Both the position numbers and the translations under genes were made by a program. Positions 1 through 7,868 of a DNA stretch of 64,000 nt are shown piece after piece. Each line of letters starts with the position of its first letter. The first letter of the stretch is position 1. The notes under the pieces are model-generated. The model searched no databases and was not told the DNA's origin. It worked only from the letters and a program-made list of their open reading frames with translations. The DNA comes from Promicromonospora sp. Populi (GTDB taxonomy: Bacteria > Actinomycetota > Actinomycetes > Actinomycetales > Cellulomonadaceae): positions 2,542,001-2,606,000 of the forward strand of contig NZ_CP163528.1 of the NCBI RefSeq assembly GCF_041081105.1, in the 5' to 3' direction.

Positions 1-59
1 GGTCGGAAAGAAGGATGGGAAGACGGGTGGGGAAATACAGTTGGGCCAGGAAGTACGGC

Positions 60-608
60 TCACGCGGACCGGACGGAGCGTTCGAACGCGCGGTCGGTGA
101 TGGACCGTGCGCCCCGGCCGATTGCCAGCGTCCCGGACTTGACGATCTCACGGACACCGTACGGTTCCAGCGCCACGAGGAGGGAGTCGAGCTTCGCGGC
201 GGGCCCGGTCGCCTCGATGACCACGGAGTCCGGCACGACGTCGACCACCCGGGCCCGGAACATCTCGACGACCTCCAGCACCCCGGTTCGGGTGGCGGCG
301 TCGGCCCGCACCTTGACGAGCAGCAGCTCGCGGTGCACTGACGACTCGGGTTCGAGCTCGACGATCTTGATCACGTGGATCAGCTTGTTGAGCTGCTTGG
401 TGACCTGTTCCAGGGGGTGCTCGTCGACGTCGACGACCACGGTGATGCGCGAGATCTCCTCGTGCTCCGTGGGGCCCACCGCCAGGGAGTGGATGTTGAA
501 CGCGCGCCGGGCGAACAGCCCGGCGACGCGGGTGAGCACGCCGGGCTTGTTCTCCACGAGCACGGACAGGGTGTGCCTCGACGTCGGATTCGACACGGGG
601 TTCGACAT
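60..608 (-). CDS. ilvN: Acetolactate synthase small (regulatory) subunit
   Basis: Regulatory subunit of acetohydroxyacid synthase, the first common enzyme of branched-chain amino acid synthesis; it confers valine feedback inhibition on the large subunit in the cytoplasm. The protein opens with an ACT domain (HTLSVLVENKPGVLTRVAGLF, then FNIHSLAVGPTE) and has a second regulatory domain after about residue 80 (VHRELLLVKVRAD). I chose the ATG at 608 because AGGA lies 9 nt upstream; an in-frame ATG at 617 abuts that AGGA and is less likely (185 aa). It lies 16 nt after ilvB and is surely co-transcribed; ilvC would be expected beyond the window edge. Confidence 0.96.
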   Translation of the reverse strand: MSNPVSNPTSRHTLSVLVENKPGVLTRVAGLFARRAFNIHSLAVGPTEHEEISRITVVVDVDEHPLEQVTKQLNKLIHVIKIVELEPESSVHRELLLVKVRADAATRTGVLEVVEMFRARVVDVVPDSVVIEATGPAAKLDSLLVALEPYGVREIVKSGTLAIGRGARSITDRAFERSVRSA

Positions 609-624
609 GGGATTCATTCCTCGC

Positions 625-2505
625 TCAGTCTTCTCGGTCCCACGCCGGCGAGATGCCGCGTGCGTACTGGATGTCGTCGTTGCTCACGCCGGCGGCGACC
701 ATGGGCCACACCATCGCGTCCCGCGAGACGGTGAAGTCCACGACCACGGGCCGGTCGTCGATCTGATTGGCCCGCTTGATCGCGGCGTCGACGTCGGACG
801 CTCGCTCCACGCGGATGCCCTCGCAGCCGTACGCGTCGGCGAGCTTCACGAAGTCCGGCACGCGCATGGTGCCGTGCCCGGTGTGCAGGTCGGTGTTGGA
901 GTAGCGCGACTCGTAGAAGAGCGTCTGCCACTGCCGCACCATGCCCAGCGAGCTGTTGTTGATCACCGCCACCTTGATGGGGATGTCGTTGATGGTGCAG
1001 GTGGCGAGCTCCTGGTTGGTCATCTGGAAGCAGCCGTCACCGTCGATCGCCCAGACGGTCCGGTCGGGCATGCCGACCTTGGCGCCCATCGCGGCCGGGA
1101 CCGAGTAGCCCATGGTGCCGAGGCCACCGGAGTTGATCCAGGTGTTGGGCCGCTCGTAGCTGATGAACTGCGCCGCCCACATCTGGTGCTGCCCCACGCC
1201 CGCGACGTAGATGCCGTCGGGCCCGGTCAGCTCGCCGAGGCGCTGGATCACGTGCTGCGGCGAGAGGTGCCCGTCCTCCGGCTGGGTGTAGCCGCGCGGG
1301 TACGTGCGGCGCCACTCGTCGAGCTGGCGCCACCAGCCCTCGATGTCGGGCTTGCCGTGCGCCTCGTGCTCCTTGGCCAGCTCGGGCAGCAGGTCGCCGA
1401 TGACCTCGCTGAGGTCGCCCACGATCGGGACGTCCGCCTCGCGGTTCTTGCCGATCTCGGCCGGGTCGATGTCGGCGTGGATGATCGACGCCAGCGGGGC
1501 GAAGCTGGAGAGCTTGCCCGTCACGCGGTCGTCGAACCGGGCGCCGAGCGCGAAGACCAGGTCGGCCTTCTGCAGCGCCGCCACCGCGGGCACGGTGCCG
1601 TGCATGCCGGGCATGCCGAGGTGCTGCGGGTGGCTGTCCGGCACCGCGCCACGGGCCATGAGCGTGGTCACCACTGGCGCCCCGGACAGGTCGACCAGCT
1701 TGCGCAGCAGCTCCGCCGCGCCCGACCGGATCACGCCGCCGCCCACGTACAGCACCGGCCGCCGGGCCGTGGCCAGCAGCTTCGCAGCCTCACGGATCTG
1801 CTTGGAGTGCGGCTTGGTCACCGGGTGGTAGCCCGGCAGCGACAGCTCCTGCGGCCACGAGAACGTGGTGCGCGCCTGCATCGCCGACTTCGAGATGTCC
1901 ACGAGCACCGGGCCCGGCCGCCCCGTGGAGGCGATGTGGAACGCCTCCGCGATGGTGCGGGGGATCTCGTCCGGGTCGGTGACCAGGAAGTTGTGCTTGG
2001 TGATCGGCAGCGTGATGCCGACGATGTCGGCCTCCTGGAACGCATCGGTCCCGATCGCCGAGGCCCCCACCTGGCCGGTGATCGCCACGAGCGGGATCGA
2101 GTCCATGTGCGCGTCCGCGATGGGCGTCACCAGGTTCGTGGCGCCCGGGCCCGACGTCGCCATGGTCACCCCGACCTTGCCGGTCGCGTGGGCGTAGCCC
2201 GACGCCGCGTGGCCGCCGCCCTGCTCGTGCCGCACCAGGATGTGGCGGAGCTTGGCGGAGTCCATCAGCGGGTCGTAGAGGGGCAGGATCGCGCCGCCAG
2301 GGATGCCGAAGACGGTGTCGACGCCGATCTCCTCGAGCGAGCGGACGATGGACTGCGCGCCCGTGACTTCTTCCGGCCCGACGCGAGGCGTGGCTGCCTC
2401 GGGCTCGGTCCTGCCGCCTACCACGCGGGACCGAAGCTCGGTGCGCACCTGGTCACGTGCTTCGGCGCGCGCAGCGATCTGTGCGGGTGTCGGTGTGCCG
2501 GTCAT
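625..2505 (-). CDS. ilvB: Acetolactate synthase large (catalytic) subunit
   Basis: ThDP- and FAD-dependent catalytic subunit making acetolactate or acetohydroxybutyrate from pyruvate. At 626 aa it has the usual length with a roughly 35-residue N-terminal extension. The N-terminal ThDP domain carries the catalytic Glu in [15 protein letters not shown]. The C-terminal ThDP-binding motif [14 protein letters not shown] ends in the Asn-Asn segment [12 protein letters not shown]. The start ATG follows AGGAG by about 7 nt. Expression is predicted to be governed by the leader-peptide attenuator immediately upstream. The paired regulatory subunit ilvN follows directly; ilvD lies separately at 15.4-17.2 kb. 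Confidence 0.97.
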   Translation of the reverse strand: MTGTPTPAQIAARAEARDQVRTELRSRVVGGRTEPEAATPRVGPEEVTGAQSIVRSLEEIGVDTVFGIPGGAILPLYDPLMDSAKLRHILVRHEQGGGHAASGYAHATGKVGVTMATSGPGATNLVTPIADAHMDSIPLVAITGQVGASAIGTDAFQEADIVGITLPITKHNFLVTDPDEIPRTIAEAFHIASTGRPGPVLVDISKSAMQARTTFSWPQELSLPGYHPVTKPHSKQIREAAKLLATARRPVLYVGGGVIRSGAAELLRKLVDLSGAPVVTTLMARGAVPDSHPQHLGMPGMHGTVPAVAALQKADLVFALGARFDDRVTGKLSSFAPLASIIHADIDPAEIGKNREADVPIVGDLSEVIGDLLPELAKEHEAHGKPDIEGWWRQLDEWRRTYPRGYTQPEDGHLSPQHVIQRLGELTGPDGIYVAGVGQHQMWAAQFISYERPNTWINSGGLGTMGYSVPAAMGAKVGMPDRTVWAIDGDGCFQMTNQELATCTINDIPIKVAVINNSSLGMVRQWQTLFYESRYSNTDLHTGHGTMRVPDFVKLADAYGCEGIRVERASDVDAAIKRANQIDDRPVVVDFTVSRDAMVWPMVAAGVSNDDIQYARGISPAWDRED

Positions 2506-2561
2506 ACGATTCTCCTGCCGTCGCGCCCCGTCCCGGGGCGAAAGCGAGCGTTCGTGACAAC

Positions 2562-2601
2562 AAAAAAACCCTGCGTCCTTTGGTGAGAAGGACTGCCAGG
2601 G
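2562..2601 (-). terminator. ilvB attenuator terminator
   Basis: Read on the minus strand, CCCTG-GTCCTT pairs with AAGGAC-CAGGG around a short loop, followed directly by seven T residues. It lies between the leader peptide stop (2631) and the ilvB start (2505), the position expected of an intrinsic attenuator. Confidence 0.85.
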
Positions 2602-2630
2602 TGAGCGCGCGGACGATGCCTGTGCTGGGC

Positions 2631-2675
2631 TTAGGCCGCGCGCTCAGGAAGTACTACAAGAATGTTCGTCTGCAC
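2631..2675 (-). CDS. ilv operon leader peptide (attenuation)
   Basis: A 14-codon ORF starting GTG reads [14 protein letters not shown], with consecutive Ile-Leu-Val-Val-Leu codons: exactly the three end-product amino acids of the pathway. It lies about 30 nt before the attenuator hairpin. The -10 box ends 7 nt before the GTG, so the peptide is probably translated from a leaderless transcript; an in-frame GTG at 2684 falls inside the -10 box and is excluded. When charged Ile/Leu/Val tRNA is scarce, a ribosome stalled here would be expected to prevent terminator formation. The stalling mechanism is inferred from known ilv leaders in actinobacteria. Confidence 0.85.
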   Translation of the reverse strand: MQTNILVVLPERAA

Positions 2676-2682
2676 GTGACGC

Positions 2683-2711
2683 ACGTTACGCCGATTCTTC
2701 GCCGGTGTCAC
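2683..2711 (-). promoter_or_regulatory. ilvB promoter
   Basis: On the minus strand GTGACA (2706-2711) is followed after exactly 17 nt by TAACGT (2683-2688). Predicted transcription start is at or next to the GTG of the leader peptide. Confidence 0.65.
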
Positions 2712-2820
2712 CCAGCGGGCCGAAGGTCCCACGATCCGAGACACGGCCGAGTTGCAGCAGCGGCCCAGCCGCGGGATTCCGGGCCTCGCAGTCAAACCTG
2801 CAGTCAAACCTGGCCCGCTC

Positions 2821-3552
2821 CTAGCGTACGTCCCGACGTCGGAACACAACAGCACCGAGCCCGGCCAGCACCACCGTGACGCCGAGCAGCAGGAGCGCGC
2901 TCTGCACGAGCGGGACCGCCCCCGTACCGCGGACCCACGCGTCCGCACTGGTGGCCAGGGACCAGTCCGGGGCCACGGACGTCGTGCTCAGCACGATCAG
3001 CTCGGCCACGAACCACGCCACGACGAGCGCCACCGCGACCCACCAGCGCCGGACCAGCACACCGAGCGCGGCGCCGCCGACCGCCGTGCACACCGCGAGC
3101 GCGAGCACCCGGACGCCGCTCCACGCCAGCGCGGACACCAGGTCCGGCTGCGCACCACCGAGCAGGTCGACCCGAGCGTGCACCCCGTACAGACCGGCGG
3201 CCAGCAGCGCGTACGCCACGGCCACCCCGGGCAGCACCGCCAGCCCCGCGGCGGCCACCTTGCTCCAGTACACGCGCCCGCGGCGCGGTTCGACGGTGAG
3301 CACCGCCCGTGTCCCACCCGACGCCGCGTCCCCCGTCACCAGCAGGACGCCCGCGACCATGGCCAGGACCACGGAGGTCATCGCGTACAGCGAGAGCTCA
3401 CCCTGCGCGAGCCTCTCGGTGAGCGTCGACGGGTCCGCATCGAACGCCGTCAGCGCGACCACGAGGGCGACGTACAGCAGCATCGCCGCCGCGATCCACC
3501 GGATCGCCGGTCGCACGCCGAACCGGCGCAGCTCGGCCAGAAGCAAACCCAT
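2821..3552 (-). CDS. ABC-2 type transporter permease
   Basis: 243-aa integral membrane protein with about six hydrophobic segments (for example AAAMLLYVALVVALTAF near residues 21-37, VVLAMVAGVLLVTG, AVPLVQSALLLLGVTVVLAGLG near the C-terminus). It ends FRRRDVR, the typical close of ABC-2 permeases. It starts directly after the stop of the ATPase gene (3555), so the two form an exporter operon. Substrate unknown; the family includes drug, lipid and bacitracin-type exporters. Nothing nearby identifies the cargo. Confidence 0.85.
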   Translation of the reverse strand: MGLLLAELRRFGVRPAIRWIAAAMLLYVALVVALTAFDADPSTLTERLAQGELSLYAMTSVVLAMVAGVLLVTGDAASGGTRAVLTVEPRRGRVYWSKVAAAGLAVLPGVAVAYALLAAGLYGVHARVDLLGGAQPDLVSALAWSGVRVLALAVCTAVGGAALGVLVRRWWVAVALVVAWFVAELIVLSTTSVAPDWSLATSADAWVRGTGAVPLVQSALLLLGVTVVLAGLGAVVFRRRDVR

Positions 3553-3554
3553 CG

Positions 3555-4979
3555 TCAGCTCTCCTTGGCGGATCTCGCGGCGGGCTTCTTGGTGTCCGGC
3601 TTGGTGTCCGGCTTCGCATCCGGCTTGCCAGCCGGCTTGGCATCGGACTTCGCACCCGACTTCGCAGCCTTCGCGTTGGCCGCTGCCAGCTTCTGCGCGG
3701 CCTTGTCATCGATCTTGGCCTGCTTCGCGGCTGCCCTTTCGTCGATCGCTGCCTGCTTCGCGGCCGCCTTCTCGTCAATCGCCGCCTGTTTCGCGGCGTC
3801 CTTGGCCGCGGCGGCCGCCTGCTTCTCCGCCGCCTTTTCGTCGACCGCTGCCTGCTTCGCGGCTGCCCTCTCCTCAATCGCCGCCTGCTTCGCAGCCGCC
3901 TCCGCCTCGGCCGCGGCCTCCTGGGCCGTCGCCTCCTTGGCGGCCTTGCGCTGGTCAGCAGCCTTCTTGCGGTCTGCGGCCTGCGCCTCGGCCGCCTTAC
4001 GCACGGCCCGCTCCTCGGCGCGGCTCACGGGCTTCGGCTCCGGCGTCACGACCGGTCGCAGTCGCCCGACGACGGCCGCCAGGTCCTCACGCTGCGGTGT
4101 CAGCTCACCGGCGAAGAGCTTCTGCTTCGCCAGCGCGCGAGAGATGTCGGCCGGTTCGGCGACGCCGTCGACGTGCAGCACGTCGCCGTCGGACCGGACC
4201 TTGAAACCTGCCGCGCGGAGGGTCGCGACCGCCTGGGCGGGCTCGTCGATCCGCACCCGGACGCTGACCTTGCCGTCCCCCAGGAGGTCAGCGGCGGTGC
4301 CCTGCGCGAGGACTCTGCCGCCGTCGAGCACCGTTACCGTGTCCGCGATCTGCTGCGCCTCGGTGAGGACTCCGGTCGCGACGAGCACGGTCTTGCCCTG
4401 GTCCGCGAGGCGGCGCAGGGCCTGCCGGATCTCGCGTGTGCCGACTGCGTCCAGCCCCGCGCTCGGCTCGTCGAACACGAGGAGGTCGGGATCGCGCAGC
4501 AGGGCCGCCGCGAGCGCCAGGCGGCGGGCCTCGTCGGCGGAGTAGGTGCCGTACGCCGCCCTGGCCCGGTCGCTGAGGACCACGCGCGTGAGGATCTCGT
4601 CGACGCGGGCACGCGGCACGCCTGCCGCGCTCGCGAGGAGCGCCAGGTTGCGGCGGCCGCTCAGCCGGGCCTGGAATCCGGGTTCGCCGACGACGGCGCC
4701 GATGCGGCCGGCCAGTTCGGGCAGGCCGTCCGGGACGGGGACGCCGAAGACCTTGATGGCGCCCCCGTCGGCGCGCGCGAGGCCGGTGAGCAGGCGGAGC
4801 GTGGTGGTCTTGCCTGATCCCGGCAGCCCGAGCAGCGCGTGCACGCCGCCGGCGGGCACCCGCAGGTCCAGCCCGTCCATCCCCACGGCGCGCCCCCGCA
4901 CAGACCGGTAGGTCTTGCGCAGCCCGAGCGTCTCGATCGCGGCGTCGCTCCCTGGGATCACCCGCACAGGGTAGGGCAT
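3555..4979 (-). CDS. ABC transporter ATPase with Lys/Ala coiled-coil tail
   Basis: 474 aa. Residues 14-235 form an ABC ATPase: Walker A GLPGSGKT at 51-58 and Walker B LLVFDEPSAGLD at about 166-177. Two motifs are abnormal: the signature is YSADE (146-150) instead of LSGGQ, and the switch-region His is replaced (VATGVL, 199-204, where SSHVL-type sequence is usual). A conventional C-terminal domain ends near residue 310. The remaining 165 residues are a charged tail rich in Ala, Lys and Glu with six 11-residue repeats (366-431) and a KPDAKPDTKPD end. It pairs with the permease that follows at once. The tail is absent from ordinary DrrA-like ATPases; its function is unknown. Confidence 0.88.
   Translation of the reverse strand: MPYPVRVIPGSDAAIETLGLRKTYRSVRGRAVGMDGLDLRVPAGGVHALLGLPGSGKTTTLRLLTGLARADGGAIKVFGVPVPDGLPELAGRIGAVVGEPGFQARLSGRRNLALLASAAGVPRARVDEILTRVVLSDRARAAYGTYSADEARRLALAAALLRDPDLLVFDEPSAGLDAVGTREIRQALRRLADQGKTVLVATGVLTEAQQIADTVTVLDGGRVLAQGTAADLLGDGKVSVRVRIDEPAQAVATLRAAGFKVRSDGDVLHVDGVAEPADISRALAKQKLFAGELTPQREDLAAVVGRLRPVVTPEPKPVSRAEERAVRKAAEAQAADRKKAADQRKAAKEATAQEAAAEAEAAAKQAAIEERAAAKQAAVDEKAAEKQAAAAAKDAAKQAAIDEKAAAKQAAIDERAAAKQAKIDDKAAQKLAAANAKAAKSGAKSDAKPAGKPDAKPDTKPDTKKPAARSAKES
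3687..3884 (-). repeat. Six hendecad repeats in the ABC ATPase tail
   Basis: Six tandem 33-nt units encode 11-residue repeats of the type AAIDEKAAAKQ (residues 366-431 of the ATPase). An 11-residue period is characteristic of right-handed coiled coils. The third unit is degenerate (AAAAAKDAAKQ). Confidence 0.9.
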
Positions 4980-4994
4980 AACGGACAGCGATGA

Positions 4995-5048
4995 TCTTCC
5001 GCCGTCGGGCCGGCTTCCGTCGTCGGTCCGGCTTCCGCCGTCGGACAG
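4995..5048. repeat. Three 18-bp tandem repeats
   Basis: Three imperfect 18-bp copies of the type GCTTCCGCCGTCGGNCNG fill the gap between the SDR stop and the ABC ATPase start. No clear hairpin or coding role is seen. Confidence 0.8.
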
Positions 5049-5052
5049 AGAC

Positions 5053-6027
5053 CTACCAGCTCATCGCGCCGTGCAGCGAGGTCGGCGCCGGGTCCACGCC
5101 GAGCCGCTCGCGCAGCACGGTGAGGTCGTAGGTGCGCTCCATCGCGAAGTGGCTGATGGTGTAGCGCGACAGGCGCGGCTCGCGCCCGGTCCGCCGGGCC
5201 ACGCGCTCCGCTACCCACGCGAGCGCGTTTGCGAGCCGGATCGGGATCGCCACCACCTGCACGGGCCGGAACCTGGCGAACATCAGCAGCTCCAGGGTCT
5301 GGTGCAGGTCGACAGGCCGCGCATCGGCGACGTTCGCCACGAGCGGCAGGCCGGCCGCGATCTCGGGGCCGACGTCGGCGTCCAGCGCCGCGCGCACCGC
5401 GTGGGCCAGGGTGTTGATGTGCGTGAGGTGCTGCCGTACGTTCCCGCCGCCGGGGACCGCCAGCCAACCGGCGAACGCCGCGGACTCGAGCCGCGGCAGC
5501 AGGGTCGTGTCCCCCGGTCCGTAGACGGCGCGCGGTCGCAGCACGACGACGGGTCCGCGGTCCTCGCGTGCGGCGTCGCCCGCGAGGTAACGCTCGGCCG
5601 CGGCCTTCGTGGAACCGTAGGCGTTGACGTAGCCGTGCGCGGGAGCGTCGGCCTCGGTCGCGGCGACGCTCGGCTTGCGGGGGTCGTACACGCTGCCCGA
5701 GGACACGTGCACGAACCGCGCCTCCGGGAACGTCTCGCGCACCGCGCGGGTGCCCTCGACGTTGACGATCCACGCGCGGGCATGGCTGCCGCCGTCGCCC
5801 ACTGCCGCGCCGCAGTGCACGACGGCGTCGATGTGCTCGGGCCGGTCCTCCTTGGCCAGGGGCCCGTCCCGCAGGTCCCAGAACTGGTGGGTGACCTGCT
5901 GGAGGAGCTCGTCGGGCAGCCGGGGGACACGGCGCGAGAACGCCACGACCTCGTGTCCGTGCGCCGCGAGATCGCGGACCACGGCACCTCCGACAAAACC
6001 TGACGAACCGGTCACAGCCACCTTCAT
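5053..6027 (-). CDS. NAD(P)-dependent epimerase/dehydratase, OleD-like SDR
   Basis: 324-aa extended short-chain dehydrogenase. The nucleotide motif TGSSGFVGGA is at residues 6-15; the catalytic YxxxK pair is Tyr137 and Lys141 (YGSTK), with VHVSSGSVY upstream supplying the Ser. It is the last gene of a five-gene overlapping operon and shares an ATGA overlap with the AMP-ligase. In olefin/beta-lactone clusters OleD, of this 3-beta-hydroxysteroid-dehydrogenase-like subfamily, reduces the 2-alkyl-3-ketoacid made by OleA. The context suggests the same reaction here; taken alone the protein could be any sugar or sterol SDR. Confidence 0.8.
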   Translation of the reverse strand: MKVAVTGSSGFVGGAVVRDLAAHGHEVVAFSRRVPRLPDELLQQVTHQFWDLRDGPLAKEDRPEHIDAVVHCGAAVGDGGSHARAWIVNVEGTRAVRETFPEARFVHVSSGSVYDPRKPSVAATEADAPAHGYVNAYGSTKAAAERYLAGDAAREDRGPVVVLRPRAVYGPGDTTLLPRLESAAFAGWLAVPGGGNVRQHLTHINTLAHAVRAALDADVGPEIAAGLPLVANVADARPVDLHQTLELLMFARFRPVQVVAIPIRLANALAWVAERVARRTGREPRLSRYTISHFAMERTYDLTVLRERLGVDPAPTSLHGAMSW

Positions 6028-7868
6028 GCGCGCACTGTACCGGCCAGTGGTGACACCAGACTGACCAGCGCACGACGGTCAGGTTTCCGGGAGCGGCCCG
6101 CGAGCGGCAGATGCGACGCCTCGACCACCAGATCGGGCAGGGCACCGTGGTCCAGGACGTGCGGGACACGGTCCGCGACGGCCCGGGCGAGGTCGGTGCC
6201 GGTCCGGACCTGGGGCGTGCCCGCTCCCCCGGCACCGATCCCGCCCTCGGCCGTCACCACGAGGACCACGCGCTCGTCGCCGTCGGGCACGGGGACGCCG
6301 ACCAGCACGGCCTCGGCCACGCCGGGCAGGTCGCGCAGCCGTGGCTCGAACAGGCCCGGATAGATGTTCACGGTGCCACGGATGATCATGTCCCGGTTCC
6401 GGCCGACCAGCACGATCCGCCCGTCGGCGTCCTGGAACGCGAGGTCGCCGGTGCGGTGCTCGGTCGCCCGGGGCTTGCCGGCGTCGAGATCGGACAGGTA
6501 CCCGGCCATCAGGGAGGGCCCCGTGAGCACAAGCTCGCCCACCGGCGGGGGCTCCGGATCGGTGGCGCCCGGGTCGGGATCTTCCAGGTCGGCAGCATCC
6601 GGGTTCGGAGCGTCCCCGTCCGGAACGCCAGGATCCGGAACGCCAGGATCCGGAACGCCAGGATCCGGAACGCCAAGGTCGGAAGAGTCCAAGTCTGCGA
6701 CCGCCGTGTCGATCCGGACGCCGATGCCGGGGAGCGGGCGGCCCACCAGGTCACCGGCCGCAGCGGCGGCGATCTTCTCGTCCGCCTCGGTCATCGCCGC
6801 CGGCAGGATCTCGGTGGCGCCGTAGACGGCGATCCAGCGGGTGCCAGGCAGGACGCGGCGGCCACGCTCGAGCAGCGCGACGGTCACGGGCGCCGCACCG
6901 ACCGCCAGGACGGTCGGGCCCTCGGCGGGCACCTCGCCCGCCTCGACGACGTCGAGCAGTGCCGTCACGTCGGCGGGCACCAGGAACGACGAGTCGGCCC
7001 CCGCAACCCCCCGCGCGAACGCCTCCGGCGCGTCCTTGGGGGTTCTCGCCGGGATCTCCCACGTGCCGCCCGTGACGATCGCCGGCAGCCCGAGGAACAG
7101 CTGGTCGGTGTACGCCCGCTGACCGGGCCGCAGGTCGCCGACCTGCGCGAACAGGTCGAGCATCCCGCCGAGCGTGCGTGCGGTGTGCACCACTGCCTTC
7201 GGGTCCGACGTCGTCCCGGACGTGAAGACGACGAGCGCCTCCCGGTCGTCCAGTTCCGGCACCGGGCCTGACGCCGAGCCCAGTCCTGCCGTCCACAGGC
7301 TCGCCACCCGGCGGGCGCGCCGCGGCACACCCGGCAGCCACGGGCCGGCGTACAGGTGCCGCACCGGCAGCCGCCCGTAGTCCGGCAGCAGCAGCCCGCG
7401 CGACCGGGCGATCCCGCGCAGCGGACCGGACGACGCCGCGTACAGCAGCGCCTCCGTCGCGGCCCAGCGCGGGCGCGCCGCCGCGATCCGGGCGGCGAAC
7501 AGCTCCGACGTCGAACCAGGATCCACAAAGACGACGACGCCCCCCGCGCGCAGGATCGCGAGGCAGAGGATCACGCCCTCGGGCCGGGGCCGGATGCTGT
7601 ACAGCACCCGGTCGCCGGGCTCCATCCCCTGCGCTCGCAGCCCGCCCGCCGCTCGCTCCACCCGCTCGGCGAGCTCGCCGAAGGTGACCTCCTCGCGCAC
7701 ACGAGCGCCGTCGTGCCTGCGATCGCCGTCGGGCCCACTGAACCGACCTCCCGCGAACCGACCTCTTGCGAACCGGCCGCCCCCGAACCAGTCGCCCCCA
7801 AACCAGCGGAGCGCGACGGCGTCGGGCGAAGCCCGGGCCACGGCCAGCAGATCGTCCACGAACGTCAT
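6024..7868 (-). CDS. AMP-dependent synthetase, OleC/beta-lactone-synthetase-like
   Basis: 614-aa ANL-superfamily adenylating enzyme. Motifs: TSGTTSDPK at 216-224, YGATE at 349-353, TGDLA at 473-477, RGTVNIYPG at 497-505 and a C-terminal RSRKPDRR lysine segment near residue 600. The ATG at 7868 overlaps the P450 stop (ATGA), so the much longer upstream reading is rejected. Two low-complexity insertions stand out: an FGGGRF/ARGRF run at 22-43 and a VPDPG-repeat linker at about 393-443 before the C-terminal lobe. OleC adenylates a beta-hydroxy acid and closes it to a beta-lactone; the KAS III, SDR and ligase neighbours make that the favoured role. A plain acyl-CoA or acyl-AMP ligase is the alternative. 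Confidence 0.78.
   Translation of the reverse strand: MTFVDDLLAVARASPDAVALRWFGGDWFGGGRFARGRFAGGRFSGPDGDRRHDGARVREEVTFGELAERVERAAGGLRAQGMEPGDRVLYSIRPRPEGVILCLAILRAGGVVVFVDPGSTSELFAARIAAARPRWAATEALLYAASSGPLRGIARSRGLLLPDYGRLPVRHLYAGPWLPGVPRRARRVASLWTAGLGSASGPVPELDDREALVVFTSGTTSDPKAVVHTARTLGGMLDLFAQVGDLRPGQRAYTDQLFLGLPAIVTGGTWEIPARTPKDAPEAFARGVAGADSSFLVPADVTALLDVVEAGEVPAEGPTVLAVGAAPVTVALLERGRRVLPGTRWIAVYGATEILPAAMTEADEKIAAAAAGDLVGRPLPGIGVRIDTAVADLDSSDLGVPDPGVPDPGVPDPGVPDGDAPNPDAADLEDPDPGATDPEPPPVGELVLTGPSLMAGYLSDLDAGKPRATEHRTGDLAFQDADGRIVLVGRNRDMIIRGTVNIYPGLFEPRLRDLPGVAEAVLVGVPVPDGDERVVLVVTAEGGIGAGGAGTPQVRTGTDLARAVADRVPHVLDHGALPDLVVEASHLPLAGRSRKPDRRALVSLVSPLAGTVRA
6616..6675. repeat. 15-bp tandem repeat encoding GVPDP units
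   Basis: Three perfect and one partial copy of GGATCCGGAACGCCA lie in tandem inside the AMP-ligase gene. They encode repeated Gly-Val-Pro-Asp-Pro in an acidic, proline-rich linker, so the copy number may vary between strains without shifting frame. Confidence 0.9.

Noticed and set aside
97..2586. 829-codon open frame on the plus strand
   Set aside because: It is antisense to ilvB and ilvN, which have full family motifs. Long antisense frames are usual at this G+C content; the translation shows only Arg/His/Gly-rich low-complexity sequence.
2682..2684. Upstream GTG as leader peptide start
   Set aside because: It lies within the predicted -10 box, so it would not be transcribed.
3687..3884. 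Possible CRISPR array from the regular 33-bp spacing
   Set aside because: The units are contiguous without unique spacers and keep one open reading frame encoding AAIDEKAAAKQ-type repeats.
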